Shown piece after piece: positions 16,706 through 25,503 of a stretch of 44,878 nt of DNA; the first letter of the stretch is position 1, and every line of letters starts with the position of its first letter. The DNA is taken from contig AQSC01000053.1 in NCBI GenBank assembly GCA_000402775.1, positions 1-44,878 of the forward strand, read 5' to 3'. Source of the DNA: Euryarchaeota archaeon SCGC AAA252-I15. GTDB lineage: Archaea > Altiarchaeota > Altiarchaeia > IMC4 > SCGC-AAA252-I15. The notes under the pieces were generated by a model. That model made no database searches and was not told the DNA's origin. It saw only the letters and a program-made list of their open reading frames with translations. The position numbers and the translations under genes are program-made.

Positions 16706-17614
16706 ATGGTTTTAAAGGAAGAGAAACCAGCCGGGAAATCATGTAAAGTATTTCAGGGTTTTCGGAGCTCGCGAATATTTGAGCAAGACATCCTTAGATT
16801 TTACCAGGAGAGGGGATTCCAGATACCTGAGACTCTCACAGCTCAGGGCGAACCTCTTCCATGCCACTTCGACGTTTCAACGAACGCGGTTTGGGGTGAA
16901 AAATACCAGTGCAACGCTTTTCTAGAGCAAGGATTCAATCAGCTGGGGCGCACCTGGCTTGAAATTTATGAAACTGAGCGAGGCCTTCTCATCGAGAACG
17001 CCCAGACAAAGCCATACCTTACGGATTCACCCCACAGGAGATTCTACAACAGAGTACTCGACAGCTTCATAGGAGAGCACGTCTGCCTTGATCTTTTAAA
17101 ATGCGTGGCAGAAGACCGCAACCTATTTATCCTCGCCCCCCACGAAGTGAGGAAGATGTTCGGGAAAGAGTCATACTATGGTTTGTGGAATTCCAATTTC
17201 TGGAATCACGTAAGAGGTGAGCATCCTGACGAATTTGCGGGGTTGCTCGCCCGCGCCCTCTACGAGGACCCAGGCCAACCCCAAAGCATGCTGACGGGTT
17301 ATGCGCTACTAACCGGGGAGGAGATTGTGGTTGCGCATGCTGTTAGGGATGCGTCAGGCTATTCCCCCGGCGGAAGACTCCCCTCCAGAGTGCAGGATGA
17401 ATTCTTAGGAACACTCACAGAGAAAAAGCCGTTGGGTGTCCGCCGCTCCCGCCGCTACTACAGGGATATTCCAATGCAGCACGGATTCAAACCGGAATAC
17501 CATGTAGACTTCGGCGGAAATCGAACCTATGACGTCCTCCACTACAATCCGGCCGAAGACCCCAACCCGACCACCCAAGAATTCAGAAGTCTTCTACACC
17601 CTGTCAGATACTAA
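16706..17614 (+). CDS. Uncharacterised soluble protein
   Basis: About 302 residues from ATG 16706; an earlier in-frame ATG at 16631 would give 327 but would leave only five bases between divergent starts and no room for a promoter. I do not recognise the family. The sequence is rich in aromatic and charged residues and has no membrane helix. Notable segments are FDVSTNAVWGEKYQCNAF, NRVLDSFIGEHVCLDLLKCV, LLTGEEIVVAHAVRDASGYSPGGR and a basic RRSRRYYRDIPMQHGF. It ends convergently 55 bases before another orphan. Base composition matches core genes, so it is not obviously transferred. Confidence 0.6.
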   Translation: MVLKEEKPAGKSCKVFQGFRSSRIFEQDILRFYQERGFQIPETLTAQGEPLPCHFDVSTNAVWGEKYQCNAFLEQGFNQLGRTWLEIYETERGLLIENAQTKPYLTDSPHRRFYNRVLDSFIGEHVCLDLLKCVAEDRNLFILAPHEVRKMFGKESYYGLWNSNFWNHVRGEHPDEFAGLLARALYEDPGQPQSMLTGYALLTGEEIVVAHAVRDASGYSPGGRLPSRVQDEFLGTLTEKKPLGVRRSRRYYRDIPMQHGFKPEYHVDFGGNRTYDVLHYNPAEDPNPTTQEFRSLLHPVRY

Positions 17615-17669
17615 TATATTCTCTCTCCCGCCTATCGCGACCATGAAGCTTATTGAGTGATACTTAGAG

Positions 17670-18506
17670 TTAAACGCTTTTCCTAGGGATTAGTTTGTAA
17701 GGCGGCCTATCCCTCTCTTTTTCATATTCGATTTCAACGAGATTTCCCGCGCGAGCCAGGTCAAGCCACAAGTCCAGGCCCGTAAGCGATCCCGCAAGAT
17801 CAACTCCGAAATCGGCTTCAGTCGGCGGGAAGTAAAGCGCTCCCATGTCGCCGCTGTCTAAGGCGTTAATCTTCCCATCACGTCTTACCGCCTCCTTCCT
17901 CTCCTCGATGGGAGGCTCATCAATGAGCGGGTTCATCCAGAGTATCATTCGGGAGTTGTCGATCAATTTTTTCTCTTGGATCTTTTCAACGGCCTCCTCC
18001 TGCCCTTCAGGAATGAACACTATTTCATACGGATGCCCAATCCGGTTGGCTTGCTCGACGAGGGTTACAGTCTGGTCGGGGGTGGGTGAAGCATCCAGCA
18101 TGTGGGATTTATATTTCGTGCAAAAGCATCCCGTGAAAGTCTCGACAAAACCTAGGAGACGCAATTTCGACTCGCCCGGACACAGAATCCTCAGGTTAAA
18201 GCAGTCAACCCCCTCGCCCGCGCACTTGTACTTCCAGAAGGGATGGTCAGGGCGTGAATACTCTTCCTGGATTTTATTATCGGCCTTAATTCTCCTGTCA
18301 ACGTATCTTGAAAGCGCGCCAAGATCGTCAACGCTCATACGGCCTCCGTCCACAAGAGACCTACCAGTTACAACCTCCCGCTGAAGCACCTCATGCGCTT
18401 TCGCTAGAACCTCAGCCCTCCGTGCAATCTCCTCTGAAACTCTCTGCAAGCGAGACTCCTCCCGCTTATCAGAACCTCCCTGCGCATTCTGGGAAACATG
18501 AGGCAT
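17670..18506 (-). CDS. Uncharacterised Cys-containing protein
   Basis: A 278-residue protein of unknown family. The N-terminal 60 residues are charged and probably form a coiled coil (REESRLQRVSEEIARRAEVL). The centre has several cysteines (KYKCAGEGVDCFNLRILCPGES and TGCFCTKYKSH) that might bind metal. The C-terminal half includes HPYEIVFIPEGQEEAVEKI and RMILWMNPLIDEPPIEERKEA. No signal peptide or membrane helix is present. The start at 18506 is followed by few alternatives. It diverges from the surface-protein gene at 18592 across an 85-base A/T-rich spacer that probably contains both promoters. Confidence 0.6.
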   Translation of the reverse strand: MPHVSQNAQGGSDKREESRLQRVSEEIARRAEVLAKAHEVLQREVVTGRSLVDGGRMSVDDLGALSRYVDRRIKADNKIQEEYSRPDHPFWKYKCAGEGVDCFNLRILCPGESKLRLLGFVETFTGCFCTKYKSHMLDASPTPDQTVTLVEQANRIGHPYEIVFIPEGQEEAVEKIQEKKLIDNSRMILWMNPLIDEPPIEERKEAVRRDGKINALDSGDMGALYFPPTEADFGVDLAGSLTGLDLWLDLARAGNLVEIEYEKERDRPPYKLIPRKSV

Positions 18507-18591
18507 GTTAATTTTTTATACTAGATGAAGAAAAACATTAATTACCGCGTATTAAACGCTTAAATGCCCGTTTTTCTAATTTATTAGTGGT

Positions 18592-19161
18592 ATGGATTAC
18601 GTCAAGCTTGTGATTTTTCTGGGTGTTCTTTTAATGTTGTTTGGAGTTTCCAAGATGGGGTTTGAGTATTACGTTGACGCATCTTCCACGACTTCAACAT
18701 CCACGACAACATCGACGACGACAACATCCAGCTCGACATCTACTTCGACATCCACGACCACCACTTCAACTTCAACGACTTCCTTTAGGGTAATCTATTC
18801 TACGACGCTTTGGGGTGACTGCCATGACGGCCTTAGAAATCAGAATGAATTGGGAATTGATTGTGGTGGCGAATGCAAGCCTTGTGAAGTGAGATGTACC
18901 GCTGATTCTGATTGTGGTAAACCTCACGAAGACGAGACAGTCTGCATAAACAACAGCATATACAGGCCGTACATAACATACACTTGCACGTCACCGTGGA
19001 TGGTGAATGCCTCATGCAATTTGAACAAGAGATTCATCTTTGTAGACAGTTGTAATTCTCAAGAAATTTGTGTTAAGACAAACTTCTGCCCTGGAGACCA
19101 TTGTGTCGAAGCAAGATGTTTAATTTGGCCTTACGAGGCATGCAAGTGGATTAAATGCTAG
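18592..19161 (+). CDS. Membrane-anchored surface protein with Thr/Ser stalk and Cys-rich head
   Basis: A 189-residue protein with an N-terminal hydrophobic helix (LVIFLGVLLMLFGVSKMG) that serves as a signal anchor. A pure Thr/Ser stretch (about residues 31-64) looks like an O-glycosylated stalk. An extracellular head of about 120 residues holds 16 or more cysteines. The head opens with CHDGLRNQNELGIDCGGEC, a Cys motif I recognise from many archaeal surface and S-layer-associated proteins, and continues with CTADSDCG. Disulphide bonding is likely. It ends at the terminal Cys. The next gene, encoding a membrane zinc-ribbon protein, starts seven bases after the stop and may be co-transcribed. 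Confidence 0.75.
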   Translation: MDYVKLVIFLGVLLMLFGVSKMGFEYYVDASSTTSTSTTTSTTTTSSSTSTSTSTTTTSTSTTSFRVIYSTTLWGDCHDGLRNQNELGIDCGGECKPCEVRCTADSDCGKPHEDETVCINNSIYRPYITYTCTSPWMVNASCNLNKRFIFVDSCNSQEICVKTNFCPGDHCVEARCLIWPYEACKWIKC

Positions 19162-19167
19162 GAAGAC

Positions 19168-19686
19168 ATGATAGCGATTAAACCATCGAAAAAACAGGGG
19201 TTCGGATACGTTCTAATCATAACAATCATACTGCTGCTTTTATACTTCAATAGACAAGTCATAGAAAGCCCGACAAACTTAAGCATCGGACTTCTCGCCT
19301 TAATCCTCGTATACTTTTCGGGAATACTGGCATTTTTTGTGGGCATCCTATTCTCAGTCTATACCGGTTTAGTAAGCCTGCCAGTCATCTCCGCAATCTA
19401 CGCGTTCACAGCCTACTCTCTAGCAAGGATTCACTACATGATAGCGACTTTTATCGTGAAAAAATTCCTGAAAAGAACAAAATGGTATAGGAAAACCAAG
19501 ATCAAGATAAAAAATTCTTGGTGGTACAAGCTTTTCCAAAAAAACTTCAACAGGATAACCCGGAGGCTAGGACTAGCCGAACCCCACATGTACAGGGTTT
19601 ATGAAGTATCCGACTGTAAATCATGCGAAAGGAAAATCCCAAAAGAATCCAAGTATTGTCCAATATGCGGGAAAACACAACCTTAA
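19168..19686 (+). CDS. Membrane protein with C-terminal zinc ribbon
   Basis: A 172-residue protein. Three hydrophobic segments occupy about residues 10-95. A basic cytoplasmic stretch follows (KKFLKRTKWYRKTKIKIKNS), and the C-terminus is a zinc ribbon CKSCERKIPKESKYCPICG with two C-x2-C knuckles. Zinc-ribbon tails of this kind are common on archaeal membrane proteins and may bind nucleic acid or protein partners. Its position behind the Cys-rich surface protein suggests they act together at the envelope, but this is inference. The 3' end overlaps the convergent KaiC-like gene by four bases. Confidence 0.65.
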   Translation: MIAIKPSKKQGFGYVLIITIILLLLYFNRQVIESPTNLSIGLLALILVYFSGILAFFVGILFSVYTGLVSLPVISAIYAFTAYSLARIHYMIATFIVKKFLKRTKWYRKTKIKIKNSWWYKLFQKNFNRITRRLGLAEPHMYRVYEVSDCKSCERKIPKESKYCPICGKTQP

Positions 19687-20465
19687 AGTTTCTCACCAAG
19701 CATTATACTAATCCCATCAGAAGTAATACGATAAGGAGTCATCTCAGTCACGTGACCACAACTTCTAATCTTGACAATCTCAAGCGCCCTCCTCCTAAGC
19801 TGACCCCTACGAATAGTGTAAAGAGACACCACACCATCAACCAAGAATTCCTCAACATCCAAAGTAGAACAAGAATCAATTTCCCTCGCCTTCTCATAAG
19901 TAATAATATTAGCTGAATTATGCTCATTCAAAGCATCAATCAAAAGCTTCATGCAAACCCGGTAGCCGTCCTTGTCAGTGAAAGCGGAATACAGGGCGGA
20001 AATAGAATCTATAACAATCCTGTCAGGACTGAAAGGCAACTCAATCCCCCTCGAATCAATCAAAGAAATCTCGGGATGCGAAGGAAGAATCTCCGACAAA
20101 GAAATAGAATCCTTCTTACGATACTCCATAAGAGCAAGCTCAATATCTTTGACCAGTTCGTAAGCATCTAGTTTTTGAAGGTGAAATTTCCCTTTTTTTT
20201 CGAGTGCTGCAATATCCCAGCCAAAATTCTTCTTCATGTGATGCCGGATTTTTTCAGCCTCCTCCTCCAAAGTAAAATAGATGACCTTCTCCCCCGCTAA
20301 GGCGGCATTATAGACAGACTGTAATGCAAAGATGGTCTTACCACAACCGCACCCCCCAGCGATAAGAGTCGTAGTCCCACGCTCCAATCCCCCGTCGTCT
20401 ACGAGCTCGTCGAAATGCGAGACCCTGACAGGTAATGTTAAGTTTTTGTCACCCATCGTATGCAT
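19683..20465 (-). CDS. KaiC-like RecA-superfamily ATPase (second copy)
   Basis: A 260-residue KaiC-like ATPase divergent from the one at 6.4-7.1 kb. Walker A is the unusual GGCGCGKT at about residues 37-44, with two cysteines in the loop. Then come VIYFTLEEEAEKI, Walker B RIVIDSISALYS and a C-terminal strand pair with RRGQLRRRALEIVKIRSCGH. The longer central segment (ALMEYRKKDSISLSEILPSH) is an insertion relative to simple KaiC domains. Translation may start at ATG 20465 or ATG 20456 (MGDKNLT). Function is unknown; the Cys-containing P-loop might be redox-sensitive, which is speculation. Confidence 0.82.
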   Translation of the reverse strand: MHTMGDKNLTLPVRVSHFDELVDDGGLERGTTTLIAGGCGCGKTIFALQSVYNAALAGEKVIYFTLEEEAEKIRHHMKKNFGWDIAALEKKGKFHLQKLDAYELVKDIELALMEYRKKDSISLSEILPSHPEISLIDSRGIELPFSPDRIVIDSISALYSAFTDKDGYRVCMKLLIDALNEHNSANIITYEKAREIDSCSTLDVEEFLVDGVVSLYTIRRGQLRRRALEIVKIRSCGHVTEMTPYRITSDGISIMLGEKL

Positions 20466-20515
20466 ATACTAGATTAGTTTTGAGATATATAAAACCCCAT
20501 CAATAGATTAAGGGT
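20466..20515. promoter_or_regulatory. Divergent promoter between KaiC-like gene and trpC
   Basis: TATATAAAA at 20486-20494 lies about 25 bases before the trpC ATG at 20516, matching a leaderless archaeal promoter. The same A/T-rich tract may serve the minus-strand KaiC-like gene. Confidence 0.5.
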
Positions 20516-21307
20516 ATGAACTTACTGGAAAACATTTCTACAAGTGTTAAGGCAAGCTTTGAGGAAAAGAGCAAGGACTTTGAGTATAGGAGGGCTTTGA
20601 ATACTAAGTTCGCAAGGGCAGTTGAGAGGCCGTGTATTTCCTTTCCGGAGAGGGACTGGCAGAATACGTTGATTGCTGAAGTGAAATTGAATTCTCCTTC
20701 AGGGGGTAGGCTTGCAAAGGAGTATGAAAATCCTGCCGACATTGCTTTCGCTTACGTTGAAGGGGGGGCGCAAGCGATTTCAGTTCTGACGGAACCCCTC
20801 TTCTTTGAGGGGAATCTAAAGTATTTAGAGGAGATTAGGTTCAGAGTCAAGTCTGTTCCACTTCTTATGAAGGATTTCGTCTTTGATGAGTTCCAGATTA
20901 AGGAGGGTAGGGCGTATGGTGCTGACGGGATTTTGTTGATTGCACATCTCGTGGGAGACGAGCTTTCGGATTTGATTGATTATGCTGATTCTCTTGGAAT
21001 GTGGGCTTTAGTTGAAACTCATTCGAAAGATGAGGTTGAAGCTGCGATTTCTGCTGGAGCCAAAATTATCGGCGTGAACAACAGGGATTTGGAGACTCTT
21101 GAAGTGGATTTAGACGCATCAGTTAATCTTTGCAAGTATATTCCAGACAACCTGGTTTTTGTTGTTGAGTCTGGGATAACTTATCCGGAAGACATAAGGT
21201 ATTTGAAGGATGAGTGTGTGAGAAAGCCGGACGCTTATTTAGTCGGGACTTCACTTATGATGTCTGAGGACAAGGAGAAGAAGCTTAAAGAACTTATCGA
21301 AGCGTGA
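20516..21307 (+). CDS. trpC: Indole-3-glycerol phosphate synthase
   Basis: TrpC closes the indole ring in tryptophan synthesis. The 263-residue TIM barrel has the substrate-site strand LIAEVKLNSPSGGRL, then GAQAISVLTEPLFFEG, PLLMKDFVFDEFQI, GADGILLIAHLV, AKIIGVNNRDLETLEVDL and FVVESGITYPEDI. Catalytic Lys in AEVK, Lys in LMKDF and the Glu-Ser in VESGI are all present. It leads a run of five closely spaced plus-strand genes. trpG is separate at 16.0-16.6 kb, so the tryptophan genes are scattered. Confidence 0.95.
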   Translation: MNLLENISTSVKASFEEKSKDFEYRRALNTKFARAVERPCISFPERDWQNTLIAEVKLNSPSGGRLAKEYENPADIAFAYVEGGAQAISVLTEPLFFEGNLKYLEEIRFRVKSVPLLMKDFVFDEFQIKEGRAYGADGILLIAHLVGDELSDLIDYADSLGMWALVETHSKDEVEAAISAGAKIIGVNNRDLETLEVDLDASVNLCKYIPDNLVFVVESGITYPEDIRYLKDECVRKPDAYLVGTSLMMSEDKEKKLKELIEA

Positions 21308-21312
21308 ATACC

Positions 21313-22239
21313 ATGGATTTTGAATTGATTATTGTTGGGGGAGGGCCTGCCGGCTTGTGTGCCGGAATTTATGCCGTGCGAAGGGGGATTAAGACGCTGA
21401 TTATCGAAAAAGGGGTGGTGGGAGGGCAAATCCTTCTCGCCCCGGAGATCGGCAATTACCCTGGTTTTCCAAGTGTTAGCGGAACCGATCTCGCCAAGAG
21501 TATGGAAGATCATGCGAAGGGAGTTGGCGTTGAGTTTGAACTCGGAGAAGTCTTGCGGATTGAGGTCGGTGGGGGTATTAAGAAAGTTACAACATCCAAT
21601 AGAACTTATGAGTGCAATGCATTGATTATCTCAACGGGTGCAATACACCGCCCCTTAAACGTCGCTGGAGAAAAGGATTTTCTGGGTAAAGGTGTCTCAT
21701 ATTGTGCGACCTGTGACGGACCGCTTTTCAAGGGTAAGAAAGTCGCAGTCATAGGGGGTGGAAACCATGCTTGCGAGGACGCGGCATACCTTGCAGACAT
21801 TGCAGAAAAAGTCTTCTTAATACATAGAAGAGACTCTTTCAGGGCTGAAGAGTGTCGCCTAGAGCACGCTAAGAACAAGGGGGTGGAATTCATCACCGAC
21901 ACAGTCGTGGAAGAATTTGAGGGGGATGTTTTACTCGAAAAAATAAGGCTTAAAAACGTAAAGTCTGGCGGAGAATCCGAACTTTCCGTAAACGGGGTTT
22001 TCGTATCCATTGGAGTCGTCCCCCTCTACGCTCTTGCCGAACAAATCGGCGTTTCAGTCGACGAGCGAGGCTACATCTTAGTGGATGAAAACCAGATAAC
22101 TAATGTTGGGGGAGTTTACGCTTGCGGGGATGTTACGGGCGGTGTCCTTCAGGTTGCCACGGCAATTGGTGAAGGTTGTGTTGCTGCTCTTTCAGTGTAC
22201 GAGTACATTAGGAAACCTTATTGGCGTAAAGTTGATTAA
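21313..22239 (+). CDS. trxB: Thioredoxin reductase
   Basis: NAD(P)H-dependent flavoprotein that reduces thioredoxin. The 308-residue protein shows the FAD motif LIIVGGGPAGLCAGIYA, the redox-active pair SYCATCDGPLF, the nucleotide motif VAVIGGGNHACEDAAYL and the C-terminal FAD motif YACGDVTGG. ATG 21313 (MDFELII) is the likely start; GTG 21304 is in frame and would overlap trpC by four bases. Most archaea keep one such enzyme for protein and ribonucleotide reductase reduction. The beta-propeller gene begins three bases after its stop. Confidence 0.94.
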   Translation: MDFELIIVGGGPAGLCAGIYAVRRGIKTLIIEKGVVGGQILLAPEIGNYPGFPSVSGTDLAKSMEDHAKGVGVEFELGEVLRIEVGGGIKKVTTSNRTYECNALIISTGAIHRPLNVAGEKDFLGKGVSYCATCDGPLFKGKKVAVIGGGNHACEDAAYLADIAEKVFLIHRRDSFRAEECRLEHAKNKGVEFITDTVVEEFEGDVLLEKIRLKNVKSGGESELSVNGVFVSIGVVPLYALAEQIGVSVDERGYILVDENQITNVGGVYACGDVTGGVLQVATAIGEGCVAALSVYEYIRKPYWRKVD

Positions 22240-22241
22240 TC

Positions 22242-23333
22242 ATGGCTTTGAGGAGGGTGTATGCATCATTCGGGCTGTTGTTTTTATTCGGGATTTTATG
22301 TTCAGCCCAGACTCTTGGTTTGAAATCCCTTTGGACTACGACACTTAGGGGAAGTGTTGATTTCATCGAAGTCGATGGGAAAAATATTTTCACCTCAACT
22401 TCTGACGGAACAATTTACCTGCTGACATCAAGTGGTAGGGTTAAGTGGAGTAGAACATTTGACAGCAGGGTGACTGCAATTACCTTAAATTCAATTTACG
22501 CGGGAGTCGCCCTTGAGAATCGTGAGCTTATCTTGATGGATTTGAATGGCAACAGGATTTGGAATGTTTTAACTGAGAATTATATTGGTTTTGAGGATGC
22601 ATTGCATATTTCTGACGAGGGTTTTTATGCGGGGGATATGGCAGGTTTTGTATACTACTTTGATTTTCAGGGTAATCTAATTTCGAAAGTTCACTCTGAC
22701 GCTTACGTTGTTTCGGTTAATGAAGTAGGCGGTAACTTGGAGGTCATTTCTGATAAGGGGCTTTATTTCCTAGTTAACGGTACTTTAATTGAGAAGTTTT
22801 TCCTTAAGGATTACGTGAGAATTGCCGAGTCAAATGGGGATTACTCGATTCTAGCTTCCGGTGAGGGGGATGTGTTCCTAGTTGACAAGAAAGGTGAATT
22901 GGTTTGGAGGAAGATGTTGACCGAGACTGTGGGAGCGGTCTATCCGAGTTCCCATGGGATTTGCGCTGGCACGAAAGAGGAGGGTTTGTACGTTTTTGAT
23001 TTTTTTGGTGACCGTAGATGGTATCAGCAGGTTGACGGTAGTATCACCAGGGTTTTCTTAAACGAGGATTATGTTTTAGCTTCAACCATAAGTAATCTGG
23101 TTTATGTCTTCAATTGGAGGGGGAGGCTTAGATGGGTGAATCATGAGGAGTATCCGATAACTTCATTCAATGCTTTAGGAAATGTGCTTTTGTACGGTAA
23201 CAGCAGGGGTGAGTTGAAGTATTTTGTTTTGACTTCGAGGAGCAGGGTTCAACATTACATAGTATTTCTTATCATGGGATTAACGATTGCAGTCGGATTT
23301 TGGTGGCTTTTAAGAATCTGGCACATTAGTTAA
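22242..23333 (+). CDS. Exported membrane-anchored beta-propeller (PQQ/WD-like) protein
   Basis: A 363-residue protein with a signal peptide (ASFGLLFLFGILCSAQ) and a C-terminal membrane helix (HYIVFLIMGLTIAVGFWWLL). In between are about seven repeats of some 40 residues such as GTIYLLTSSGRVKWSRTF, RELILMDLNGNRIWNV, GEGDVFLVDKKGELVWRKM and NLVYVFNWRGRLRWVNH, the pattern of PQQ-type propeller blades. It should display the propeller outside the cell. PQQ binding is not implied. In-operon position between trxB and ychF gives no clue to function. Related architectures in archaea resemble BamB-like scaffolds. Confidence 0.82.
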   Translation: MALRRVYASFGLLFLFGILCSAQTLGLKSLWTTTLRGSVDFIEVDGKNIFTSTSDGTIYLLTSSGRVKWSRTFDSRVTAITLNSIYAGVALENRELILMDLNGNRIWNVLTENYIGFEDALHISDEGFYAGDMAGFVYYFDFQGNLISKVHSDAYVVSVNEVGGNLEVISDKGLYFLVNGTLIEKFFLKDYVRIAESNGDYSILASGEGDVFLVDKKGELVWRKMLTETVGAVYPSSHGICAGTKEEGLYVFDFFGDRRWYQQVDGSITRVFLNEDYVLASTISNLVYVFNWRGRLRWVNHEEYPITSFNALGNVLLYGNSRGELKYFVLTSRSRVQHYIVFLIMGLTIAVGFWWLLRIWHIS

Positions 23334-23347
23334 GGAGGGGATTTTAA

Positions 23348-24517
23348 ATGATTGTGGGTGTTGTTGGAAAACCTAATGTTGGGAAATCGACTTTTTTTAA
23401 GGCCTTGACTTTGGCTGACGCTGAAATTGCGGCGTTCCCGTTTACGACGATTAAGGCTAACGTGGGAGTGGGGTACGTGAGAAGTCCATGTCCTGTAAGC
23501 GGTGAATCCGTTGAATGCAATCCTAAAAACGGGTTTTGCAGGGACAATATCAGGTTCACTCCGATAAAATTGATCGACGTTGCAGGGCTTGTGCCTGGAG
23601 CCCACGAGGGAAAGGGTTTGGGAAACCAGTTTCTAGACGACTTGCGCCAGGCAGACGCACTCATCCACGTTGTGGACATTTCAGGGAAAACCAATGAATT
23701 AGGGGAGGCGTGCGAAGACCACGATCCTTCCGATGACATAAAGTTTTTGGAAGAGGAAGTGAATGCGTGGTTCACCCAAGTTTTAAGGAAAAACTGGGAG
23801 AAAGTCTCGGGGAAAATTAAATTCGAGGGAAAAAAACTGATTAAAGAGCTTTCTCCAGTTCTTGCCGGACTTTCAATTAGTGAGAACCAGATTCATGACG
23901 CCTTGGCTGAACTCGACTTTCTGGACAAGAAGGAGTGGAGTAGCGGTGATCTGAAGGATTTTGCTGTAAGGCTTAGGGAGATTTCAAAGCCGATTCTCGT
24001 TGCCGCAAACAAGATTGACTTGAATTCCTCCCACTTTGAGAGGCTTAAGGGTGAGTATGATATGATACCTGTTTGCGCTGAAGCCGAACTTGCACTCAGG
24101 CAGGCGGAAAAAGCCGGTTTAATCGGCTATACTCCTGGAGGCAGTGATTTCACAGTCTTGGGGGAGCTTGGTGAGAAACAGAGTAAGGCCCTGGATTTTA
24201 TCAGGGAAAACGTTTTGTCTAAGTGGGGCGGCACGGGCGCTCAGTTGGCGTTGGATAAGATCGTGTTCGACGTCTTAGATCAAATAGTGGTGTATCCGGT
24301 GGAAAACGAGAACAAGATGTCCGACTCTAAGGGGAACATCCTACCCGACAGCTACTTGGTGACTTCCGGGTCGACTATCTTGGACTTGGCGTTTAAAGTC
24401 CACACTGATTTCGGGGAGAAATTCATTTCCGCAGTGGATGCAAAGACTAAGATGAAGGTTGGAAGAGACCATGTCCTTGCCAACGGGGACGTGATAAAAA
24501 TTGTTTCCGGGAGATGA
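23348..24517 (+). CDS. ychF: YchF/OLA1-family P-loop NTPase
   Basis: An Obg-related NTPase that in most members hydrolyses ATP and associates with ribosomes. The G1 loop GVVGKPNVGKSTFFKAL starts at residue 4. The switch region AAFPFTTIKANVG and G3 DVAGLVPGAHEGKGLGNQFL follow. The specificity loop VAANKIDLN resembles NKxD. A C-terminal TGS-type domain (about 300-389) contains NILPDSYLVTSGSTILDLAF. Length 389 matches the archaeal form. A GGAGG ribosome site at about 23334 precedes ATG 23348. The stop overlaps the start of beta-RFAP synthase in an ATGA arrangement. Confidence 0.93.
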   Translation: MIVGVVGKPNVGKSTFFKALTLADAEIAAFPFTTIKANVGVGYVRSPCPVSGESVECNPKNGFCRDNIRFTPIKLIDVAGLVPGAHEGKGLGNQFLDDLRQADALIHVVDISGKTNELGEACEDHDPSDDIKFLEEEVNAWFTQVLRKNWEKVSGKIKFEGKKLIKELSPVLAGLSISENQIHDALAELDFLDKKEWSSGDLKDFAVRLREISKPILVAANKIDLNSSHFERLKGEYDMIPVCAEAELALRQAEKAGLIGYTPGGSDFTVLGELGEKQSKALDFIRENVLSKWGGTGAQLALDKIVFDVLDQIVVYPVENENKMSDSKGNILPDSYLVTSGSTILDLAFKVHTDFGEKFISAVDAKTKMKVGRDHVLANGDVIKIVSGR

Positions 24518-25461
24518 GCGAAGTAATAGTAGAAGCGGGATCGCGAATCCACTTGGGATTGATAGATTTTGAAGGGAGTTTAGGAAGATTTTACGGGGGC
24601 CTTGGAGTATACCTGGAAAAACCGAGTCTTAAGATTCTACTCTCGAAAAATGATGACGTCTCAGTCGCAGGTTCGGGAAGGCATTCATTCAAGGGAGTCG
24701 CAACAAAATTTCTAAGCCAACACAAAATCGCAGGGGGCGTGGAAATAACCGTTTTAGAAGATAGTTCCGCCCACTTCGGCCTTGGATCAGGGACTCAGAC
24801 CGCACTAACAGTGTGCGAGGGATTGAGCAGATTATACGACGTAAAAACAACGGTCGAGGAAAACGCAGTTCACCACGGCCGAGGCAGGATTTCAGCTGTT
24901 GGGACGCATCTTTTCAAGCACGGGGGCTTCGTCCTGGAAGCAGGACACAAAAAAGAGTCTGAAACATTATCACCTCTTCTCGCACGATACGATTTCCCGG
25001 AAAACTGGGGTTTTCTAATAATAATACCTGAGGAATCCGAAGGCCTGTCGGGAACAGTGGAATCAGAGGCACTGAAAAAAACCAAGGGGAAAAAGACCAA
25101 CGCACAAGAAATATCACACACAATACTCATGGAAATGCTCCCCGCACTCGTAGAAGAAGACTTGGAATCATTCGGACGGGCAATCTCGCAAGTAGACAAG
25201 ATAACTGGAAAATACTTCAGCATCATTCAAGGCGGGGAATACAGGGGTAGAAAGACACTCAAGATAAAGGAATACTTGAAGAAGGAGGGTGTTAACGGAT
25301 TCGGCCAAAGTTCCTGGGGTCCCGCAGTATACGGCCTCACAACGTTTGATGAAGGACAATCTTTAGTCGAAAAAACAAAAAATTTCCTCAGCAAAGAGAA
25401 CATTAATGCAGATGTGTTCTACTCAAAGCCTAGAAACCGTGGAGCAATAGTTTGCGGTTGA
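24514..25461 (+). CDS. Beta-ribofuranosylaminobenzene 5'-phosphate synthase
   Basis: This GHMP-kinase-superfamily enzyme joins 4-hydroxybenzoate or aminobenzoate to PRPP with decarboxylation, the first committed step of tetrahydromethanopterin synthesis. The 315-residue protein begins with SRIHLGLIDFEGSLGRFYGGLG and has the glycine-rich loop DSSAHFGLGSGTQTAL, both characteristic. The segment GRGRISAVGTHLFKHGGFVLEAGH follows, and GFGQSSWGPAVYGL lies near the end. Its presence implies methanopterin-linked one-carbon metabolism. The start overlaps the ychF stop by four bases. Confidence 0.92.
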   Translation: MSEVIVEAGSRIHLGLIDFEGSLGRFYGGLGVYLEKPSLKILLSKNDDVSVAGSGRHSFKGVATKFLSQHKIAGGVEITVLEDSSAHFGLGSGTQTALTVCEGLSRLYDVKTTVEENAVHHGRGRISAVGTHLFKHGGFVLEAGHKKESETLSPLLARYDFPENWGFLIIIPEESEGLSGTVESEALKKTKGKKTNAQEISHTILMEMLPALVEEDLESFGRAISQVDKITGKYFSIIQGGEYRGRKTLKIKEYLKKEGVNGFGQSSWGPAVYGLTTFDEGQSLVEKTKNFLSKENINADVFYSKPRNRGAIVCG

Positions 25462-25503
25462 TTTTTATTTTAGAAATCATTGTTTTTTACTTCGTGTTTT
25501 AAG

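Noticed and set aside
16626..16742. 39-residue N-terminal extension of TrpG
   Set aside because: The family begins at MNVLVIDN; the extension overlaps the divergent promoter and has no TrpG similarity.
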